Assembly: GCF_037975245.1 (NCBI RefSeq)
Contig: NC_092568.1
Location: 35,024,501 to 35,088,500, forward strand
Reading direction: 5' to 3'
DNA from: Apostichopus japonicus
Lineage: Eukaryota; Echinodermata; Holothuroidea; Aspidochirotida; Stichopodidae
Length of the DNA stretch: 64,000 bases
Shown here: positions 57,230 through 64,000 of the stretch, in pieces
Layout: the number at the start of each line of letters is the position of its first letter
Position numbering within the stretch: position 1 is the stretch's first letter
Notes under the pieces: model-generated
Databases searched by the model: none
What the model was told of the DNA's origin: nothing
What the model saw: the letters and a program-made list of their open reading frames with translations, nothing else
Program-made: the position numbers and the translations under genes

Positions 57230-57300
57230 GTATTTATTTATGTTCGTTCCACAAGGAGTCTAAGAGGAACCAACGATCTTGAGAGAAGAATTTTTCAACA
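57230..57300 (-). other. CFAP70: Probable CFAP70 non-coding first exon (5' UTR), 5' end approximate
   Basis: On the minus strand a perfect donor, ATAC|GTAAGTAAT, lies at 57228-57229. The coding exon begins with an acceptor right at the ATG, so a spliced 5' UTR is needed. This is the best donor upstream, and it lies just downstream of the X-box. The transcription start is not visible, so the outer boundary is a guess. Confidence 0.5.
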
Positions 57301-57336
57301 CAATTTGCATTACGCGTTGAATCGCTGGTCCTACTC

Positions 57337-57349
57337 GTTGCTACGCAAC
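57337..57349 (-). promoter_or_regulatory. RFX X-box-like site upstream of CFAP70
   Basis: GTTGCTACGCAAC is a perfect inverted repeat of GTTGC with a 3-bp centre, the layout bound by RFX factors that drive ciliary genes. It lies about 100 bp 5' of the inferred first-exon donor on the minus strand. It departs from the strict consensus at the inner C and R positions. Confidence 0.55.
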
Positions 57350-57350
57350 C

Positions 57351-59547
57351 AAAGCAGATTGTGCAGCGTGTGGATGCTTTTAACGGACCGTGTCACTACA
57401 CGAATCCATACTATACGTGCTGCATTGAAAATGGACAATTATTAAAAAAGAGTATCTAAGAAGCATCCGTATTTATCTTCCATCAGGGGTATTCCCAGTA
57501 TGACTTTAAATTGACGATCATAACACTAAATGTGACATTGCAACACAAATCACTCAGCGTTTGAGAGACTTTTAATTGTGAGGTTTCTAATTATTACTTC
57601 TTGTTAGTTGCGAGTAAGGGGAGGGAGTGTAATGTTTGGAGGACTTGGATCATGTACTAGGGAAAGCCTACAGTGAAATGATGTTATTGAGTTGGGAAGG
57701 ACCTTAATTGATGTAGGCCTACTAGCTGGTACCAAGGAATAATTTGGTTCTCTCGACCCACCCCTCCTGCCAATTCTGATATAAAAAATAATACTAATGA
57801 CCCTTTTGTTTCTAAAAATGCAATGATTTCTAATTTAGTAGTCAGACCTATGTATTTCTATTTTCTTTCTCTCTCATCCTAATTTTTGTTGTCAAGTTGG
57901 TGGAAATTCTTAAAGGTTCCAAATTTCATCCCAATTGAATGTGAACCTTCCATCACATCTTGTATATGATGAGGTAGGTTACTAAAAACAATGAGACATA
58001 TAGACCAGTACCACATTCCATCACCCTTGTTGTTCCCCTGTATTCCTTCTCCCAGTAATTAACAGTGACCACCACCCCTGTCAGAACTACCATGTTTGTT
58101 TCTGATGCTATCCCCTCTTATGTTGCTATCATGCTATCAACTTTTCTCAAGGTCTCCTTTTTACCCCCCCCCCCCTGGATCCCACTTGTGAATGCCACGC
58201 TAAAATAAAAAGGAGGCGTAGGGGTGGGCAAAGACCACAAATAAAATAAACCTTTTCTTTTATCAAATAGAATTTATTGAATAATATTAGTCATACAAAA
58301 GTAACAATAACAGCCTTCCTTATCAAATTCCTATCAAACAGTACTACAAAATTCTGTCTACATATAATCAAATTCCAGTGTTCACTAATGGGTTTACAAG
58401 TCAGCCATAGTTCACTTTTACGGCAAGTTGCAATTGCGTCATTGTAACCACACAAAGTCACGTGTAGTTCCATTATACCAGTAAATTATTAAATAAGAGA
58501 TCAATTGATACAGCATTTGCAACCAATCGTGGTCGGGTAAAGACATGAAAAGCTTTTGATAAAGAAATAAAAGTCCAAAGTTTCCCGATCAATCTAATGT
58601 AAATAATATGTACCATATGCACTTCATTTGTTATCCCAACAAACCACAAAGCTCCAATGTGTTTATTTTCAAATGCAATTCCAATATCTTACCAACAATT
58701 TCACTTTTTAAAAGTATTCACACTTGAGTTTTGGAAACAATTTATTCAGTCCAATCTTTTTCATAAATTATTTCATGCCATGCCTTAGTATGAAGTAAAT
58801 GAATTAAAGTGTAAAATGTTCAATGCAAACGTTTAAGCAAAATTTTGAGTAGAGGTGCTCAGAAGACTTTGTTTATTATAACTGAACCCTTAAGAGGTAG
58901 AACACTCCCATCTAGCCTGTTGTGACTTCCCTTTGTCAGAATACTTGAAACATTTTCCATCACTGGAAGAAAACTTTAAATGCTTTTGATAAATAAGTTT
59001 GATTTTTATGTTAGTACATATAAAACTAGACACCTATTACATTATCGTATTCAACAACTGAGAAGAATTGCTAATATATTTTGGTTCACGTCAAAAGTTT
59101 GAATAATACTGATATAAATATTAGATATCAGAAACAATAATAAGTATTCCACCACCAGAAGACACTTCTCAATCATTGTTTTATTCTTTGCCTTTCTTAC
59201 CCTCCTCAAACAATTTAAATATATGGTTATAGCCTATGTTAGTGTAATTTCCTTACTTTACATTAGGTTAAGGTCACATTAAAGCAGATTTTTGCATCTG
59301 GCCTGGAACTTGAGCAAATATAGAATATTATACAACACCTAATTATATTCCGGCCATTTGATTGGTCAATTGCTCGTCGATTGCATGCAAAATCCACTCT
59401 AATGCACGCTATGATGATAGAACCATGCGTTATACTTTTCTGATAGCACTTTTTTCAATGGTAAGAGAGCAGAGAAACCGGTCTGTTCAAAACAATCTGT
59501 TGCATGAGTGCATTTTACATCCAATTATATCCAAATTTGAAGGTGTT
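57351..59547. other. Intergenic between CFAP70 and L2HGDH, left part
   Basis: No splice-supported exon or domain. A poly-C run lies at about 58166. The part around 59340-59470 (CCATTTGATTGGTCAATTGC onward) may belong to the same element as the adjoining hairpin. Confidence 0.5.
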
Positions 59548-59724
59548 GTATAAAACAAATAATGAATGGTTTCTATTCGTGCAATAGTGCAAATATTTCA
59601 TTCGTTGAAAGATGTAATTTGTTCCATTCAACTCGGCTGCGCCTCGTTGAATGGAACAAATTACATCTTTCAACTCATGAAATATTTGCACTATTGCACT
59701 CATAACCATTTATTATTTGTATAC
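59548..59724. mobile_element. Long near-perfect hairpin, palindromic MITE-like repeat
   Basis: Arms of about 80-85 bp pair across a 13-bp loop (59633-59645, TCGGCTGCGCCTC). Inner arm sequence GTTCCATTCAAC is matched exactly by GTTGAATGGAAC; further out, GTGCAATAGTGCAAATATTT pairs with its complement. There are only a few mismatches. No coding capacity. Confidence 0.8.
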
Positions 59725-61692
59725 TACTCAACATAAGAAATGCAATTGATTAAACTAAGACTTCCTCTTACACTTTTCTTTTCAACAAATGAAGCTTAAG
59801 GAGCAAATAATTAATGATTCCATTTGGTTCTAAACCTTCCTTCACGCTTGTTCATATGATGCATATTTCAAAAATTCAAAAGTTTTACCTTTTATTTTTT
59901 ATTCTGGTTGAAATGAAGTTGATAAGTCAAGCTATTAAGCACAGCATCAAACAGCTTAAAATAGCATTTTTTATTCATTTCAGAAAGTTGCTTTAAACCA
60001 CACGACTGTTATAAACTATGCAATTGTTGTTTTGGTTGATACACAGTAAAGCATGATACTTGTTTCCATGGTAACCCTTACCATTAACCCTACTATAGGT
60101 TAGATATGAGAATTTAGGAATGCATCTTAGAGCACCAATAAATAGTAAATGGAATAACTTGTCGGCTATGTCTGGTTACCAGCAAGAATGTGCTCTGAAA
60201 TTTACTTCAAAACTTTAACAAATTTCAGATTATCTAACCTTGAGATTTCAACATTTGAAAAATCACTATCAAGCATTTCATGAAGCATGGTACCATGTCA
60301 GGAAAAGAGCTGAATTGGACTTGCTTACTGAAAACAATCTCCATCCCATCTCTGCCCTCCTGCATCCTCTGTTCACCCAAGCAAGAAGTTAAATTATGAA
60401 AACAAACAGAGAATGATGTTCTCATTTGAAATACTCATATAGTGGACCACCCAGAGTTCCCCTCCCTCCCCTCTCCCATCCTGCCCCTTCCTTCCCTCCA
60501 TCTGCCCTTTCATAGACTTATTCTTTTAGTAGCTATGTGTGACCATTTATATTAAAATTCTTTAAAACAAGCTATTTTACAGTCTTTCTTGAAATTATGC
60601 AAACATGATTCTGCACATTTACCAACCAAACATGTAAAACTGCTTAATAAAATTTACAAATTTAACTTAAATTTGCCAAATGAAAGTAAGTATTTTATTT
60701 AAACAATACCATAGAGCATGATGTAAATGTGAATCATGAAGAAAATATAATGAATGATTTTTTTTTCTAAGAAAAAGAATCATCATAGATGAAATTCTGA
60801 TGGCAAGGTTGTTAAAAACACATAATGATATTCAGTTTAGAGTTTCCAACAATAATTAATAAATGTGATATGTTTTCTGCAATTACCAAAACTTTATGAC
60901 TGATATTTAGAGTTATCGATTTCCTACATTCACTTTCTTGTGGGCAGTCCAAACGTTTGGAAAACATTAATGGTCTGAATCAAATATATTAATAAAAATA
61001 GCTCACACAGATCATGTTGCCATAGTCCGAACCTTACATGAAGAATCAAACTATCAAAATATCATATTTTAGGTTTAAACCGAAAAATCTGAGGTGAGAT
61101 GCAGTATGACTGTTTAATAATGTTGATTTCTTCCAAAACTGACACGAGACATCAAATATTTCATTGCAAGATTTGGCTAGGAGATACAATAAACTCTATT
61201 TTACCATCACTGTCAGTGAAACAGGCTTTGGAGAGTGTATTTTATGGGGTTGTTAACTTTATCCATTAACTTGTTTGATCTTTATAAGACATTGCATCAT
61301 TTTACAAAAGTGGTAAACTAGTTGTAATGCTCATCACTCACTCACAGGATGGAGACAAGTTTATACAAAACTCAACATCGTTACCTTAAGAACTTTGCAG
61401 TGTTTATGAATTTCAAAGCTCTGAAAGCCTTTCCTTAATTTCCTGGAAGTTTGTCTTAGTCCATTCTATTGTCTATCATTAACAGCACACCATGCTTGTT
61501 AGAAAATTCCTGAGTAAAAATTTGACTCCATTAAGGACAACATCACTGCATTGAGCAAGCTTTTCACAATAACACATGAAAGAAAGTGAGTCGAGAAAGT
61601 ATGAAGTTAAAACATTTAGGAAAATAAATTTCGTGCAATATCAAGATGAAAATTTTCTCAAATTAAAAGCAATATTTTTTGCATATATTTTA
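59725..61692. other. Intergenic and L2HGDH 3' flank, no gene seen
   Basis: AT-rich sequence with a short pyrimidine tract (60455-60505). Apart from the X-box-like site at 60062 nothing recognisable was found. Confidence 0.5.
60062..60075. promoter_or_regulatory. Second X-box-like palindrome
   Basis: GTTTCCATGGTAAC fits the X-box consensus (GTNNCC AT RGNAAC) at every fixed position. It lies about 2.7 kb upstream of the inferred CFAP70 promoter in intergenic sequence. A 14-mer can occur by chance; no other support. Confidence 0.3.
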
Positions 61693-61897
61693 TTAGAGCT
61701 TCTCCAGTGAAAATTTCCTCTGTATTTTATCTGCAATCATTTTAGCAATAGCCAATGAAGAGGTGGCAGCCGGTGAGGGAGCATTCCTGACGTGAAGTAT
61801 TCTGTCGGCGAGTTCCCCAGCTCCTTCATCGAACACAAAGTCATCGACCAGATTGCCATCCCTGTCTAGAGCTTGGGCTCTTACCCCGGCAGGACCT
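61693..61897 (-). CDS. L2HGDH: L2HGDH terminal coding exon
   Basis: The acceptor is TGATTTTCAG, phase 2, and the stop is TAA at 61693-61695. It encodes [20 protein letters not shown] and ends in [14 protein letters not shown]. The stop overlaps an AATAAA (61689-61694 on the minus strand). The intron between the two exons (61898-62868) shows no other feature. Confidence 0.93.
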
Positions 61898-63000
61898 CTG
61901 AAAATCAATCACCGTAAAACGGCAAAGTTTCAAAACTTTATATGATGGAAAATGTTGGACACTTTTGCGATAATCATAGCTTCTTTCTTACTTCTGCCAT
62001 CTCAATAATTTGGTCAATACTAATAGAGGGCTTGATGCTGGTTTAGTTTTGATTTACTGTGTTGAAGCAGTTTCAGGAAAAAATTTATCAGCCAAATTTG
62101 TTTTACTACTACTATTGCATCTGCAACAGTTAAATTTGATTCCATTTCTAAAGTTACACAACCGTATTCCATTTCTGGTTGTACGAAGAGATTAATCATT
62201 TTTGTTTACTTAGAACACTATGAGGGCATTTGTTTCCTTCCACAAACAAGAGTTTATAAATACTTAATGACTTTAAAACCTTCTGTCATCGTTCAAGTAG
62301 GTTTATCTCCATTTTTGTTTCATATTAAACCGCTACATTAGATCTTAATAAATATGGCAGAAAAACTATCATTCCAGTGGGCACTAGAGTTGATGTCTCC
62401 ATCCTTCATTAATACTGTTACTAAAGACTATAACCAAGATGCTCCATATCCTCTCTTTCCTTTGTTTGGAATTCATTTACAAATATATTTAATTCACCCT
62501 GTTTGTTTCTGATTGCTGCAATTTGAGACACCCTCCGAGATATAACACCAAATAAACAATTATTGGTGATTATTTTATGATTCCATTGACGTTCACTCAT
62601 TTTTCATGTTTCCTTTATTTTACTAATCAAATACAAACAGGAAAGAAGAAGTTATCCAACGGTTTGCACTTTTTTCTTGATTTTTTGTAACTCAAATTGA
62701 GTAAATGAAGCTACTGAACTGCATTTTTAAGGGACTTTAGTGTCAGACATTAATTGAAGATTAACCACACTAATGCAAAAGTCTACATTATATCTATTAC
62801 AAATCTACACAGAAATGTTAGTAATGTAATCATTTATAGATAAACTACCTACTTAGCAAGTTACAAACCTTTCGACATCCTCTGGTTTTATCTCAGGAAC
62901 GAATCTTTGTAACTGTTGGACTTGTGCACTGGTTACCACTCCTTTATAGAATTCTTTCATCCCGAATACAAGATGTTTTAGGGCAAGTTTCCGCAAGCCG
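61693..63000 (-). CDS. L2HGDH: L-2-hydroxyglutarate dehydrogenase, mitochondrial: C-terminal two coding exons (partial)
   Basis: L2HGDH is an FAD-dependent mitochondrial enzyme that oxidises L-2-hydroxyglutarate, a by-product of malate dehydrogenase, to 2-oxoglutarate. Two minus-strand exons, 62869-63000 and 61693-61897, join in phase 2 and give about 111 C-terminal residues. They include [20 protein letters not shown], then [18 protein letters not shown] and [16 protein letters not shown]. The RGPAGVRAQ and [13 protein letters not shown] blocks are typical of the family's FAD-binding C-terminus. The earlier exons with the N-terminal Rossmann motif lie beyond the window. The gene runs in the same direction as CFAP70. 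Confidence 0.95.
62869..63000 (-). CDS. L2HGDH: L2HGDH penultimate coding exon
   Basis: The acceptor is TTTCCTCAG and the donor GTTTGT, phase 2-2. It encodes [20 protein letters not shown], then [20 protein letters not shown] and DVER. Confidence 0.93.
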
Positions 63001-63583
63001 CTGAGGAAAGAGAAGGTGGGTTTAAAATAGTAAAGGAATGAATGCAGCCACAAAATTAATTTTAATATTTTGTAGACATTAAAAAAACTACCAGTACCAC
63101 TCCAGGATGTATTTTTATACCAATTTAATCAATGAAAGTGGCTGGATTACTTAGTCTAGCACATAAATCAGTAGGTTGTTTTCTGAAAAGGGAAACGCAA
63201 ACCCCAAAACTAAAACAAAACGTGACACCTTTACGGCCTCAGATAACATGGTTCTACTAAATTACGGACAGGTGTTGGAGTGTCATCCAATGGTGCTCTG
63301 TTGTTTTGTAGGAATCTTAAAGAATATGTTTGGTGGAGTTATAACAACTATGACAACAATTGGTAAACATCACCATGTATGTCTGGACTGAGGTCTGAGC
63401 CCTAGTCAACAAAGCCTTAAAGGAGCATTCCAGGTCATTTGCAGTATTGAAAGATGAACGTACTGAAATGGCAATAGAGTTTACTATCTTCCTAATGATC
63501 AGCCTCAAGTCACCCTTTAAGATGACGAACCACAGTCCATTTATAAAGTTATCGGCATAGTTGGAAAGAAAGTGATTTTGAGC

Positions 63584-64000
63584 TGGCCAGATCAGCTGGT
63601 AGAATACATGATTTGTGTTCATGAGGTCAAAGGTCAAGTTTCACTCTTGTCAAACATTTCCTTGCTCTTGGACAGCTCAGCTGGTAGAATACAGGATTTG
63701 TGTTCATGAGGTCAAAAGGTCAAGTTTCACCCTTGTCAAACATTTCCTTGCTCTTGGACAGCTCAGCTGATAGAATACAGGATTTGTGTTCATGAGGTCA
63801 AAAGGTCAAGTTTCACTCTTGTCAAACATTTCCTTGCTCTTGGACAGCTCAGCTGGTAGAATACATGATTTGTGTTCATGAGGTCAAAGGTCAAGTTTCA
63901 CTCTTGTCAAACATTTCCTTGCTCTTGGACAGCTCAGCTGATAGAATACAGGATTTGTGTTCATGAGGTCAAAAGGTCAAGTTTCACTCTTGTCAAACAT
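63584..64000 (+). repeat. Tandem array of about 86-bp tRNA-like units, running off the window
   Basis: Unit starts are at about 63584, 63670, 63756, 63842 and 63927. Each unit reads GACAGCTCAGCTGGTAGAAT (A-box-like), then an anticodon arm CATGA-TTTGTGT-TCATG (perfect in some copies) with loop anticodon TGT, then AAGTTTCACTCTT (T-arm-like). A spacer ATTTCCTTGCTCTT follows. The layout is that of a tRNA-Thr(UGU). Stems, especially the acceptor, are damaged, so these are derived repeats rather than working genes. They lie in an L2HGDH intron. Confidence 0.7.

Overview
This is a eukaryotic (metazoan) genomic window. Short exons with GT..AG junctions are spread through AT-rich introns full of SINE, LINE and MITE debris and minisatellites. 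The two recognisable genes are animal genes: CFAP70, a protein of motile cilia, and L2HGDH, a mitochondrial enzyme. The repeat types (tRNA-headed SINEs with an 'AGCGCTTT...TATA' tail, hAT-type MITEs) suggest a marine invertebrate. An echinoderm or another invertebrate deuterostome fits, but the sequence alone does not fix the species.

Layout. (1) 817-7812, plus strand: the 3' five coding exons of an unrecognised gene. It encodes a Lys/His-rich protein with an 11-unit tandem repeat (37-40 residues per unit) in one 1.9-kb exon and a proline-rich C-terminal tail. Its 5' exons lie upstream or are not visible. (2) 7813-19594: convergent intergenic region dominated by a 4.3-kb inverted repeat (arms about 1.57 kb) and, further right, a tRNA-like SINE head beside a degraded hAT-like element. 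(3) 19595-57300, minus strand: a complete CFAP70 gene. I could phase 26 coding exons without a break, including two candidate microexons, giving about 1,141 codons. There is also a probable non-coding first exon at about 57230-57300 and an RFX X-box just upstream at 57337-57349. (4) 57350-61692: intergenic, with a near-perfect 85-bp-arm hairpin and a second X-box-like site. (5) 61693-63000, minus strand: the last two coding exons of L2HGDH. The 3' edge of the window, inside its intron, is a tandem array of about 86-bp units that look like decayed tRNA-Thr(UGU) genes.

How the genes relate. CFAP70 is an axonemal protein, and the X-box at its inferred promoter fits control by RFX factors. L2HGDH is a metabolic repair enzyme whose 3' end lies about 5.7 kb upstream of the CFAP70 ATG, in the same orientation. 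I see no functional tie between them beyond position. The unknown plus-strand gene converges on CFAP70 from the other side. I found no convincing new multi-gene system. The items most worth follow-up are the large inverted repeat, the tRNA-like tandem array, the phase-neutral microexons of CFAP70, the repeat-built unknown gene and the hammerhead-like repeat motif.
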